NCBI GenBank assembly: GCA_036023115.1 | Contig: JAYKKT010000080.1 | Location: 7,701,501-7,765,500, forward strand | Source of the DNA: Brasenia schreberi | Taxonomy: Eukaryota; Streptophyta; Magnoliopsida; Nymphaeales; Cabombaceae | Reading direction: 5' to 3' | DNA: 64,000 nt | Part shown: in pieces, positions 47,143 through 59,400 of the stretch | How positions within the stretch are numbered: the stretch's first letter is position 1 | How the letters are laid out: every line of letters starts with the position of its first letter | The notes under the pieces: model-generated | What the model was told of the DNA's origin: nothing | The model's input: the letters and a program-made list of their open reading frames with translations, nothing else | Database searches by the model: none | Translations under genes and position numbers: made by a program

Positions 47143-50100
47143 ACAACAACAACAATAACTATTAACTAAGCCTTTTCCCATACTAGAGGGGGTCGGCTAC
47201 ATGGATTCTTTGTTTCCACAGAGCCCTATCATGTGCCATGTTAGCAGTTAACTCACAATAAGCTAGATCATTCTTTGTTGTTTCTTTCCAATACTTTTGT
47301 GGTCGTCCCCTACCTCTTTTAATACTTTCCAAATTTAGTTTTTCATACCTTCTTACAGGTTCTTTTGATCTTCCTTCTATATGTCCAAACCATCTTAAAC
47401 GATATTCTATTATTTTATTCTCTATTGGTATCACTCCTAATTTGTTTCTGATAACCTCATTATGTATACGGTCTTTTCTTGTATAACCACTCATCCATCT
47501 CAACATCTTCATTTCTGTCACAGAAATTTTTTGTACATGTTGATGATTAACTACCCAACACTCAGCACCATAAAATATGTCAGGTCTAATTATTGCTCTA
47601 TAATATTTACCTTTTAACTTTAATGATATCTTTTTATCACAAAGAATACCTGATGCTCCTCTCTATTTTAACCAACTAGCATTAATTATATGCGTAACAT
47701 CTCCATCAATTCTTCCTCACTCTGAAAAATTGACCCTAGGTATTTAAAACTTTCCTTTTGGGGGATGCAATGTGTGCCAATTTTAATTTTTATGCCCTCT
47801 GAAGTAATCAAATGATCAAACTTACATTCCATATATTGTCTTTGTTCTACTAAGTCGGAGGCCTTTGCTTTCTAATGTTTCTCTCCATAGTTCCAATTTT
47901 CTATTAACTTTTTCCTTAGACTCCTCCACTAACACAATGTCATCTGCAAATAACATACACCAAGGTACTTCATCTTGAATATGTTTTGTTAACTCATCAA
48001 TCACCATTATAAATAAGTATGGACTCAAAGTTGATCCTTATTTAACCCAATATTAACTTCAAAGAAGTCTGTCATTCCTTCATGAGTCCTCACACATGTT
48101 TTTGCACCATCGTACATGTCTCTTATAAGGTTAATGTATGTCAATGGGATACCTTTTTTTTCTAAGGTTCTCCAAAGAACCTCTCTCGGTATCCTATCAT
48201 AAGTTTTTTCTAGATCAATAAATATCAAATGAAGGTATTTCTTTTTTGCTCTAAAATGTTCCATAAGACGTCTCAAAAGGTGAATCAGTGTTGTCTGATG
48301 CGTATCGTATCGGGTATCGCTGGGCTCCACGATACGGGCGATACGCCCATTTTTTTTTTTGAAAAAAAAATTCAAAAAAAATGTTTCAAATTTTTTTTTT
48401 ATAGTTTCTGCTTTCTAGCCACTCTTCACTTCTCTCTTCTCCCCTCTTCACAAACACCGAATGTGTGAATCTGCTCGAATAACATGATCTTGCTTTCTAT
48501 GGTATTGAGTCTATTGACTTTGACAGTTTGACTATAGAGCACTATCCTATATGCTCGATATTGGTTCTGATTTGGAATCCAACATCTTGAACCTGGTTCG
48601 TGGCAAACCTTGTTGAGTATTTACTAAGTAGGGTTGCACCAATCTGAGCACGGGAAGTGACTCGAGCAGATTCACGGATTCGGGTCGCGGCATGCTCATA
48701 AGGTGTCGCGTTGACCAACTTTATTTTCTTCAATGAGAAATCAAGCTTTGGAGTAGGACTGATAATTAAAAAAAACAATCTTGTTAAATATCACTATGTT
48801 CATTATATAGTTATGAGAAAGAAAATATCATCTTGTATATGTTAACTCATGATATATTGGTAGATACAAATATGGATTTAAAATATATTTAAAAGATAAT
48901 TGTTGTGTAGGTAAAAAACCTGATAAAAAACATAACGTTTTTTATATCTTTAGCAAACAGCCAAGGTGTCGGAGTTCCCCTCTTTTGCCGCTTCCCGATT
49001 AATAAAAAAAATTGATTTTTTTTTTGGCGTATCGCCTGTATCGTACGATACGAGCGATATGCTCCGTATCGCACGATACGGGTCCTTATCGCACGATACG
49101 CCCACACCTGTGATACGGTGCGATACGGACAACACTGGTGAATCGCTTCAACAATAGATATACCTGTCATGAATCCAAATTGGTTCTTTATTGTACTCGA
49201 TACTTGTCTTAACCTACGTTCGATAATTCTTTCCCATAATTTCTTAGTATGGCTCATTAACTTGATACCTCGATAATTCGCACAATTCTGAATGTCTCCC
49301 TTGTTCTTATATATGGGTATAAGTGTACTCGCTCTCCATTCCTTGGGCATCTTTTGGTTTCTTCATATTTCATTAAATAGTCTTTTGAGCTATGTGATTC
49401 CTATTTCTCTTAGTATTTTCCAAACTTCTATAGGAATATTGTCTGGTCGTACCGATTTACCACCCTTCATATGTTTAAGAGCCTCTTTGACTTCATTCTT
49501 TTGAATATGTCGGTAGAAATTATGGTTTATATACTTTTCTGATTTAGCTAACTCTCGTAAGGTAATACTAACATCTTTATTTTCATTAAAAATCTTATAC
49601 AAATAATTTTTCCATCTATTTCTTATATCATCATTTGCCACTAGAATTTTTTCATCCTCGTCTTTGATGCATCTAACAAAATTAAGATCTTTAGTTTTCT
49701 TATCTCTAGCCCTAACTATCCTAAAAATATCTCTTTCACTCTCTTTTGAGTTGAATTTTTTATATAAATCCTCCCAAATTTTAGCTTTTGCTTCACTGAC
49801 ATCCTTTTTCGCTTCCTTCTTTGCTTTTTTATAAGCCTCTAAAGTTTCACTAGTTTTCTTAGCATAATGTAATTTTTCTTAGCATAATGTAATTTGTAAC
49901 ATGCCCTCTTTGCCTTTATTTTATTTTGCACTACTTCACTCCACCACCAAACTTCTTTTTGTGCTGGTACACCTCTCTTAGATTCACCTAACACATCTTT
50001 CGCCACTTTCCTAATATGAATAATTATATTGTTCCACATATCACAAGGTGTACCAACATAATTCCAAGCATCTCCTTGAAGGACTTTTTGTTTAAATATA

Positions 50101-50884
50101 TCTTCTTTCTCGCTTTTGAGGTTGCTCCATTTAGTCTGAATAGCTCGATATACTTTCTTTTATTTTGTCTATTTTTTTATTTTTAAATCCATAACTAAAA
50201 GTCGATGTTGGGTGGTTAAGCTTTCTCTTGGAATTACCTTGCAATCTTTACAACACGCTCTATCTTTTTTTCCACGAATAAAGTAATCAATTTGTGTTTG
50301 TGATGAGCCACTCTTATAAGTAATTAAATGTTCATCTCGTTTTTTAAAGATTGTATTAACTATAAAGAGATCAAATGCCATAGCAAAATTTAAAATCTCC
50401 CTACCTTCCTTATTTATATCCCTAAAACCAAAGTTTCCATAAATACCTTGATATCCTAATGCATCTTTACCGACATGTCCATTTATATCACCTTATCTAA
50501 CTCTTCCCAAAAAGTTGTCTTTATACTATCTTCTAGTCCTACTTGGGGTGTGTAAGTACAAACTATATTCAAAACATGTGCTCCTAACACTAATTTCAAC
50601 ATCATGATTCGGTCACCGTATCGTTGTATGTCTACTACATTATCCTTTAAATCTTTATTTATGATAATACCAACTCCATTTTGAGCCTTTTCTTTACGTG
50701 AGTACCATAATTTAAAACTTGTATCCTCTATCTCCTTTGTATTTTTTCCAACCCACTTTGTCTCTTGTAAACATAGAATATGAATCTTTCTCCGAATCAT
50801 AGTATCTCCCGCCTCCATTAGCTTATCGGATAATGTTCTGATATTTTAAGAACCAATATATGAATCTTATTATCTAGGACTAAT
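47143..50884 (-). mobile_element. RTE LINE copy D, interrupted by a hAT
   Basis: Minus-strand RTE with tail at 47143 and endonuclease at 50818-50169 ([18 protein letters not shown], then CKVIPRESLTTQHRL, the catalytic-His segment that copy C lacks). RT parts at 50039-49390, 49350-49140 and 48275-47822 ([11 protein letters not shown]), C-terminal part 47521-47183. It has many frameshifts. The hAT at 48287-49136 splits the RT. The 5' end stops at about 50884, where an LTR begins, so either the LINE is truncated or the LTR element inserted there. Confidence 0.92.
48287..49136. mobile_element. 850-bp non-autonomous hAT nested in LINE D
   Basis: Terminal inverted repeats AGTGTTGTC(T/C)G, a perfect 8-bp target duplication GGTGAATC (48279-48286, 49137-49144) and many subterminal GTATCG/CGATAC motifs. 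It has no transposase domain; the middle is poly-A/T rich. Eight-bp duplications are diagnostic of hAT. The ends match hAT copy 1, so it belongs to that family. Removing it rejoins the LINE sequence cleanly. Confidence 0.95.
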
Positions 50885-51186
50885 TGTTGAGAATATATGT
50901 ATCTGCTGTGTTTTAAGTGTTATTTCAGTAATTTCTAACAATTGGGTATTATTGTAATTGCCCGGAGTACTAAGGGCATTTTGGTAATTTTCTATTTACA
51001 ACCCATTATATAAGGGCTAGAAGTTTGTATTAGGGTTAAGAGTCTGAAAAATAGAGAGTGAGAAAGAGAGGGGGGGCAGCCTTCATTGGAGGGACTGCCC
51101 CTCCTTAAAATCTTCATTGTTTACTCTTCAATGTTATTATCTTTTTCATATTTGTTCTTTTACTTCATTATCGAAGAATTACAACA
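50885..51186 (+). repeat. Copia-type LTR with primer site
   Basis: 302 bp, TGTTGAGAATATATG...ATTACAACA, followed at 51187 by TGGTATTAGAGCC, an initiator tRNA-Met primer site. No matching 3' LTR was found in the window, and no Copia coding domain follows. Confidence 0.82.
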
Positions 51187-51937
51187 TGGTATTAGAGCCT
51201 ATAAGGGTGTTAGATCAAGTTTTTTTGAAGAAAAATCATATTGAGAGAGCGGCTACTACGAAGACTCAGAGGGCCTGCTGATATTGATCAAGTTATTGGT
51301 GAAATGGATTGTAGTTTGGAAGAGTAACACATGGTTACACCTTCGCTACTGACTGCACCTTCATCCACAATCTGGGGGCAGAAAAATATATTGCAACAGC
51401 CTGGTTACTCGTTGCAAGATGTGAACCATTTGCTAAGTTTTCTCTTGTCAATAATTTCTTTGGGAAAGAAAACTAGGCATGAATCATATTATCAGAAGTC
51501 ACCGAGATTCAACATACATGAAGGACTCCGAACCATACTCATACCCTACAGAATGTGGCTAGTGAAGTTGCAAGCAGGTCAGACCATGCCCAGAACTATA
51601 AGAACTGTGTGAAGCAATGAATGTGGAAAGGTTGCTGCATAAAGAAGGTGGATGCAGAAAAGGTTGCAATTAATGTGTACATTCGACCGTTGAAGGTATA
51701 GATAGCTGTTTAATAATCATGCCGAAAGGATATAGTAGCGAAATCAACAATCAGGTTGTTCCTGATAAAAAGAAGAAAAAGCATTTGAAAGTGGCACAAG
51801 CAGATATGGACAAAAAGACGTAACCAATAAAGTTGCAAACTTGTGGAGTTAACTTTATGGCATTGTGGAGATCGCAAGCATAGAGCTCAAACATTTGAGT
51901 TTGAAGAATTTCAGAAGGTCTGCGTGCACACACTAGC
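51187..51937 (+). other. Sequence after the LTR, unidentified
   Basis: Begins with the primer site. Short broken ORFs follow (for example 51331-51612) with no domain recognised. It could be the leader of a non-autonomous LTR element or other captured sequence. Confidence 0.4.
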
Positions 51938-52129
51938 GCAAAGCTTTGAGAAAGGGATAATCCATCTAAAGGAAGGTACAGAGAATTCTATCAATGTGAT
52001 TTTGACATTGCTGGCCAGTATCTATTAATGCAATTTGATTTGATTTTGAAGTTATCAAAATTCTTGATTGAGTTACTAGATGAATTAGACATTGGTGACT
52101 ATGAGATAAAATTTAATCATAGGAAGTTT
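51938..52129 (+). pseudogene. Histidyl-tRNA synthetase fragment, processed
   Basis: Read on the + strand, 51956 onward gives DNPSKGRYREFYQCDFDIAG, then (after a shift) DFEVIKIL, then (shifting back) ELLDELDIGDYEIKFNHRK. In class II HisRS these pieces follow one another in the catalytic core, from motif 2 (RYREFYQ) into the next segment. Upstream, GCAAAG...AGGGAT matches the expected AK..RRD, with a stop. There is no intron in ~190 bp, so a retrocopy is likely. It lies about 750 bp inside an LTR and primer site, suggesting capture by an LTR retroelement. Frameshifts make it non-functional. Confidence 0.8.
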
Positions 52130-53466
52130 GGAAAGGATGCCTTTTTTTGCTATTTGCCGCGATACGAAGAAAAAAATGAGAAGTTTAGCAAAATGGTCTG
52201 CTAAACGTGTGAAGACAAAAGTGAAGCCTAAGCCTAGTGCGAAGGTTTTTTCAAGGTAGAAGAAGATGACAATGAGGGAAAGTAATTGGCTAGCAAAATG
52301 ATGATGGTGTTCCAGATTTTTTTTTTCAAAAGAAAGGTTACACAAAATCCTGGAAAAGAAGATTTGAATCTTTTAAAAAAGGTAAGTTTATTTCTTTTGA
52401 ATTTCAAATGCTGGAAATGATAGTTACAGATTATATTTCTTGATTTTGTGGAAAGTAAACCAGAAAGATAGTTATGGAAACTTAATTTCCTGATTTTGTG
52501 GAAATGATAAGATAAAAAAGGAAAGGATTATCCCATGTTTTTTAGGAAAGAAAATAATCAACTGCTGCCCATCATCTGGATAAAGAAAGTTGTTACAGGA
52601 AAAGAAAGGATAGAAAATATAGTCTATCCGAGATTTTATGGGTTGTGCTAAAAAAAAAAGGGATGCGCAGAAGAGTAAAGGACAACTATCAGTCTGATCA
52701 CTCTCTCACCTGTTGTGATGTGTGATGATCTTAAAGATGCAAGATTTTGTATTTTGTATTTGATCTTTGGGACAGGGCGAGTTGATGGGTTAATTCAGAA
52801 CGCGTTAAGAAGTCCTTCTATTTTGCTGGCATAACACCGTCAAGGGAAGCAAAAGAAAACGGGAAGTAGAGTCATTTACCGTGCATTAAGAAAAGTCACT
52901 CGGTCAAATTCATTGGTCTGGTGAATGGATTCTTGCTGGTTAGGAGTCAGTGAAGACAGGAAATTTTGAACATCAATCCTTCTTGAAGATGAAACTAGAT
53001 GGCAAAGCTGATGGTTGCCGAGCACCGCTTGCTGTTTGTAGCTCGGGATGTGTTGATAAGAATCTTATGGAAACTGAGAAACCAGTGTTTGATGTAGAAC
53101 ATGGAAGGGCAGGAAAAGATGCACTTAGGGCTGTCTCAAAAAAACCAAAGGTTTTATGTCTCTTCAACGTCAGACAACTTCTGAGGAGTATGTTGTAGAC
53201 CACAAGCCTTCTCTGGATTAGCACATGACAATGTGCTTGCAAAGAATGCATATCTTGGAACTGAAAATAAGTTTCTTCCTTTGCCTAATTATAAAAACAA
53301 AATTTCTACTAAAGAATTGAATCTATACACCGAGGAAGCTATTGAGGACGTTTCTGCCATGTTGATCACATGTTATAAAGGTAGTAGTCCCAGGAAAGAT
53401 AGAATGCAGGAAAATCAGTCTTTTTCACTACATATGCATGACAAATCAAATCATAGAAGAGGCTAG
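52130..53466 (+). other. Unidentified sequence with two small ORFs
   Basis: ORFs 52950-53198 (HQSFLKMKLDGKADG) and 53233-53466 (TKELNLYTEEAIEDVSAML) read like real protein, not random frames, and are close in order and strand. I do not recognise a family. They may be further captured gene pieces. Confidence 0.4.
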
Positions 53467-56400
53467 AGAAATTGATTGGTATGGAACGTAGCAATGTCAC
53501 CAAGAATCATGAAAGTTAAAACCTTAGGTTGTTGAAGTAAACAGTCAGGAGGGCTGAAAAAGCGGCTGCAGTCACCATGTGAAGGGGCGCAGACTGACTA
53601 GTACGAGGAGATGTCTGTATTCTGCTATTTGAGTGGTAGAGAGAGGACACCCACCATGTGAAGGGGCGCAGGGAAAGCCATGTGAAGTGTGTATGGTGGA
53701 GTAGTACCTCCTATCATAAAAGATCAACTTTCTCAAGAGTAGAAAAATATGACTTTTGAGGGACTATTTGTAAATATGAATTTATAGTGATTTCATAAAG
53801 AATGAGAGAAGAAGAAGAAGATTTATTTAAATAAATTTAATTTATGAGGAATTTGAAAAATTACTACAATATTATTTGGATGGCTATGTCTACCAAACTA
53901 TTATGTTTTGAGGAGTTAAAATGCAACACTTACCACCAATGACCGCCTGAGTTTTGGTGTTAAGCAGGACAACCATAGTATTCTTGATTTAAAGCGTGTG
54001 AAGAGTACTTTCCCATTGATATGAGAAATGCTTATAAAAATTGATCGTGATTTGAGAAAATCACGAAACAATGGTTTCATGAGTGAAATTCAAGGAGATC
54101 TCTTACAGCATTGTTGGGCCAATTATTGATGACCCGAAGTCATGAGATAAAGAAAATGAATTCAGAATATGAGATAAATGTGAATCTTCATTCAAAAGTT
54201 GAGATAAAGAAAATGACGTACTGGTGCATTTCAAAATGTGCTTTAGTTTGAAGTCCAATATCATTTCTATAACTCTAGATACGCTCATTAACGAGAATTA
54301 GGCACCCCGGAGATTGTCTAGTGGGCTAAGCTCCTTCCGTTTGACTTGCAATCCTAATATCACCGGAGATTTAGATACGTTCGATAAAACTGGACAAAGT
54401 AACTTCAACATAAAGAGTTGTAGATATAGGTCTCAACTATTCAGCATCAAAATTACAGCCTATTTTACAGGTGTCACATGAGCTCGAAAGGCTGGACAAT
54501 GAACAAAGAAAACATTGGATCAAGTCTATGGGCTAAAGGCTAGACAATTAACTTATTTGGGTTAATACGTGGGCTAACCTCAATGATGCCAGATTATCTA
54601 CTCGTGGTGAGGGTGTCGGCCTTTGAGGTCTAAAATTGAATAGTTAATCAGAGCATCTCTCTTATATTGAAATTCCATGAGATTCATCTCATTTGACCAG
54701 CTTAGAATTGTCCCAAGATATTGAGCCCAAATACGTAAATAATGTATGCGCCATCCCGAGCATTTACATCTATGTGATATAATAATTAAGTCCAATATTG
54801 AGTTCCATAACTTACATGACATAACCAAACTCAATCAATTGGAAGATGCATGAAGAGTGATAATCTTTGGCGTCTCATCATGAAGGCTTGTCAATGTATA
54901 ACTAAATTATATGAATCAGTCAATATTTCTCCACAGGTTTATGGATGTAATTATGGCACTCTGGTATGCAAAACACACAATGATAAATGATATGTGTTAG
55001 ATAAATGATGTTTAGTCATAATTGTAAACATGTACTCAAAAGTGTTAGTATGTGTTAAAAAGACTCAATTTCTAATAATGGTATTAAAAATGAGTGAGCT
55101 GGCACTCATTCAAGTAATCAAAACATTCATGAGGTAAACATATCTTCACATTCTAAAGATCAACAAGCAAGGAAACGTTCAGTGAAGCATAAAGATGAGT
55201 CGTTAATGATCAGATCTTTACAGAAGAGTTCAGTTCTAAAGAGATAGAATGTTGAGTTTTCTAAGCGTTTAAAAAAATTGGGAGGCGTAATTTCACTCAA
55301 TTCAACCCGAGCTGGAAAATTGCATTTATTATAAGCTTGCTTATCTAGGGGCTGACTCAACTACTCTTGAATGCAGTTAGTATTGTATATCATGAGGACT
55401 TTATTCAAGGATGTATCGCATTGAGGTCAAGGTAAAGGACGTCTGAGGTCACCATTATGATAAATTGACTTGGGCAGCTATGTAATTTACCATTAATGAG
55501 TAAATATTTTAGAGTCCCAATTTGTAAAGATGAAAGTGTAATGATCCTCGAATTACTGTATATATAATGTAAAGTTCATATTGTAATGATCTACCTGATA
55601 CAAATTTCATTTGACATATTCTTCATTCTTATCCCTTTATTACCTTGTTGACCCTCTTTACAAGCTTACATTATTTTTTTATTTACCGTACGTTTTCTAT
55701 GAAGAGGGTAATTTGATAATTTTTTGATTTTTTTATAAAAACATCATATATACATGTAATACACCATTCCGTTACACACACCCCCACACTTGTTCAAGAG
55801 GAAGCATCACAAATGTCTAACTCAAGCTAAGTATTCTCTTATTCTCTAAGGCTAAGTAAGAACATTTTTTTAAGTTGCATGACAACACGGTGATAAGTTT
55901 GATAATAAATGAATGGTCAAATAATTTTCAAAAGGGTACTAAGAAGTGTGGAACTAGGCCATTTCCAATGCTATCTACATTGGCATATGAATCGTCTTTA
56001 ATTTCTGTCATTGTCATATAGAGTGTTGATATCATGATTGAGACAATATAGTTCTAAGTAAGGCTGGCTACTTTGATCCCTAAAGTAAATATTTTATCAA
56101 GGTGAATGCCTCATATCTATGATTCTCTTGATGCATAAGGTAAAATGTAGTCTCAAAGAAGATTAGTCAAATGTAATTGGATTCTAGAATGTACAATGAT
56201 CCATGATTTTGAAATTACTATCAGTTGATGTTAAGAGGTTGATACAAATGTTCAATCCATTCATCATATGTTCAAAATACTCACTTTGTGATTAATGTCT
56301 ATGAATATCTCAATCCATCATCTTCAACTATCCATAACCAATAATGTTCTAATTTAAGAATGAAGATGCAGTTTACTATAAATCACGAATATATCTTGTC

Positions 56401-59400
56401 TAAACTTTGATATACTTTACTTCCAGCTACAAACTCTCTTGTCTATCCCAACTAAGATGCATCTCAAGAGTAAAGGAGGACTCCTTACTCGCCAAATCCT
56501 TAACTAGTTTGAGTAAGTTACCGACAAATATATAAGTTATTGTAAAATACATATTAGGATACACACACTTCCTTATTTTTGAAATTTTTTGTATTTACAC
56601 AACTATCCTTCCCCTCTTATGAAAAAAAAAACCAGATCACAACATCGTCTAATTGACAATGTTAGTTCAATTAAATTAAACTGTCTTTTTTCTCTATGAT
56701 AATCATCAATATACATCAATAAGGGGAGATTATTAGACAAAATTAAACAAATTAATGGGATATGAAGACTTGTCACATACTCGAAATGCTTAGACGAAAC
56801 ATGAGAGATAACTACATCTTAACAATGGCAAGTCTAAATCTTCAAAAATAATTTAAAAACTTAGAGTTAAATATGTAAAAGAAATAAACAAGCATGCAAA
56901 CATGTTTTTTTTTAGGTTCTTTGTTTGAAAAACTATAAACTTGTTTTGTAATTAGATTCCATTTAACACCCATGGTTTCGAGAACTTTCTCACATATTGA
57001 ATAGAGGTTTTATAGAAAAGAGCTTAGCCGACTCAATTTTTAAACACTTTACAAATGATTTTTAAAACTTACCTCAAATTTTGCCTAGACAAAATAGATC
57101 TACCAAAGTCTCTACTACATGATCCGGTAATCCTTTAACTATGAAAGTTATAGCTTCAACTCGTTTGACCATTTACCTTCTTCGACATTTGGTAACTTTT
57201 TTAAGAACACCTCAACTTTCAAAATACACCTTTTTATCGCAATATTAAAACTTATTTTCCTAGAAAATAAACTTAAAGATCTTTGCGATAAGCTAATGCA
57301 TGAATGTTTTGATCCAGGATGAGTTCTATGAAGAAATATATAAAAATTATCAAGTATAGATTCGCAAAGCCGTAGTAGTTTATTGAATAGAATCATTTGT
57401 CAATTCGAATAACAAAATTTAAAAACATTCGAATGGGTTTTTTAAAATCATGGGTTGTAGATAACTCTCCTATCTATGATCGAAATAACTGCGTATGTTC
57501 CGATGGCACTTCCTGGTGTGCTATAAGTGGATTTGGCTTGAACAAGACTTTGTTGTCACCTAAAGTTCACTCGGGTAGCTGTAGCATCACTACTAATCAA
57601 AGGCTTTAATTCTTTAAATCCATGATCCTCAATAGCTCATTCACAAAATCAATGAAATTCATCACTTTGGGACATAAGCCAACAACCTTAAAACCAATCT
57701 CCTATGCTTTGATTCAACAATGATTTCATATTCCTAAAGGTTATCACCGACTTGACTTGATCTATTTCCTACTTAAAATTTCTAGACTACCTCATTTAAA
57801 CCGTATTCACAGGACTTTGGAATTTATATAAACTACTATTGAGAAAGAAATTTCTCCTTTCTCATGATATCTTGAGTGCGTAATGTAAAGTTTAGCAAGA
57901 GATGTCCTCAAAGAAATCAATCAGCGAAGCTCGAGTGTATCCTTGATTACGGTAAGGCTCAACATCTTAAAATTCCATGATATACACGCAAGGTGTGTTG
58001 AGTCACTCTCGGTTCAGACAAGGGGACATTCTGATGCATTAATCCTTGAAAATGATGAATGAATTCCCGGGCCGTGTAGCAGACTGAGGTGGTAAGTTGC
58101 AAAGTGAATTGGTGGCGGAACTAGGATTATCTGTGTTTGCTCGTCCTTAACTAAAAGTCATGGCTTCCATCTTGGCTTGTATGTATTCATTTTGTTGGGG
58201 TTGCTTGAACACTTATTAAATCTTGGTTCATCAAAATTACTTCGGCTTCTTGCACATACTTATTTAAAATAATAATTATAATCACTCATATTCATCTACC
58301 TCTTGTTGTGAAAGGTTCCCACATTCATCACAATATGCCTAAAGCAAATCCTTTGAAGCTTTGAATTGTTGCTCTTAGATTTGATCCATTAGTGTGGATG
58401 ATGGGCGATTATAAAATGACCCTAGTTCCAATGCTTCTGGCTCTTAACCTTTCTAGAAGGTAAACTATAGCGAACCTAGCATTCAAGGTGATTCTCGCTA
58501 TGTGATATTTTCCATGTACTAGCATTTACTATAGGTTGCATCTAATTGAATTTAGCTAAGGTTTTCAAGTGATGTAGTTAGCATGCCAAGACGAAAGATA
58601 ATGCTTTCACCTTGAAATGATGTGATTGCTGTGCTGTCTCTAAGCTGTATCATAACCTAAATGGGTTTTTCATGATAACAATCACCAAAATCTAATAGAA
58701 ACAAGTCTGATTTCTCATTATGGGGTCTCCAAAAGTTGCAAAGATCTGATGGCTTTTGGTGCTAAAAATCTTAGCAACTTCAAAGCTTAAGAAGTCAAGA
58801 CACATCATTTAGTAATAGGGCTCAATTTTAATCTAGTCACCCTAGATGTAAGACATGCTCTCAAGATTTCTCTTGGATGCATAATATAGCGCTCAATGTG
58901 AGCCTCTTTCAAAATAAATGGAAATTCTCAAAGTTAAACATCGGCTAGAACACACAATCTCCCCTTATATAGACTTACACTCAATCCTCTACTTTACTAA
59001 CACTCTATAAAAGGGTTTATGTTTAAACAATTGTCTCACCTTTCTTTTGTAATGACTTACAAGCTTCATTGGACAGGCTTAAAAAAATGTGACTCTAAGG
59101 TCAATGTAATCGTATTTAGCGTGCTGTTTGTAGATCGACTATAGACAAGAACAGCATGTCATCGGCTTGGCATTTAGATATCATAATCGACATAAGCTCT
59201 CTATCAGCTCAAGTTGATGTACCATTCATTCAAGACAATATATGTAGATTTTCGACTAAGTCATCAAGCACCGTACATTAGGCTTTGGATGATACGCTCA
59301 ATTCAAGAGTCATGTAATCGATTACATGAACAATGTCCATCGACATAATAAAGAAGTCGGGTTTAAGTCAGCGTTTATCTAATAAACTGACAATGTAATC

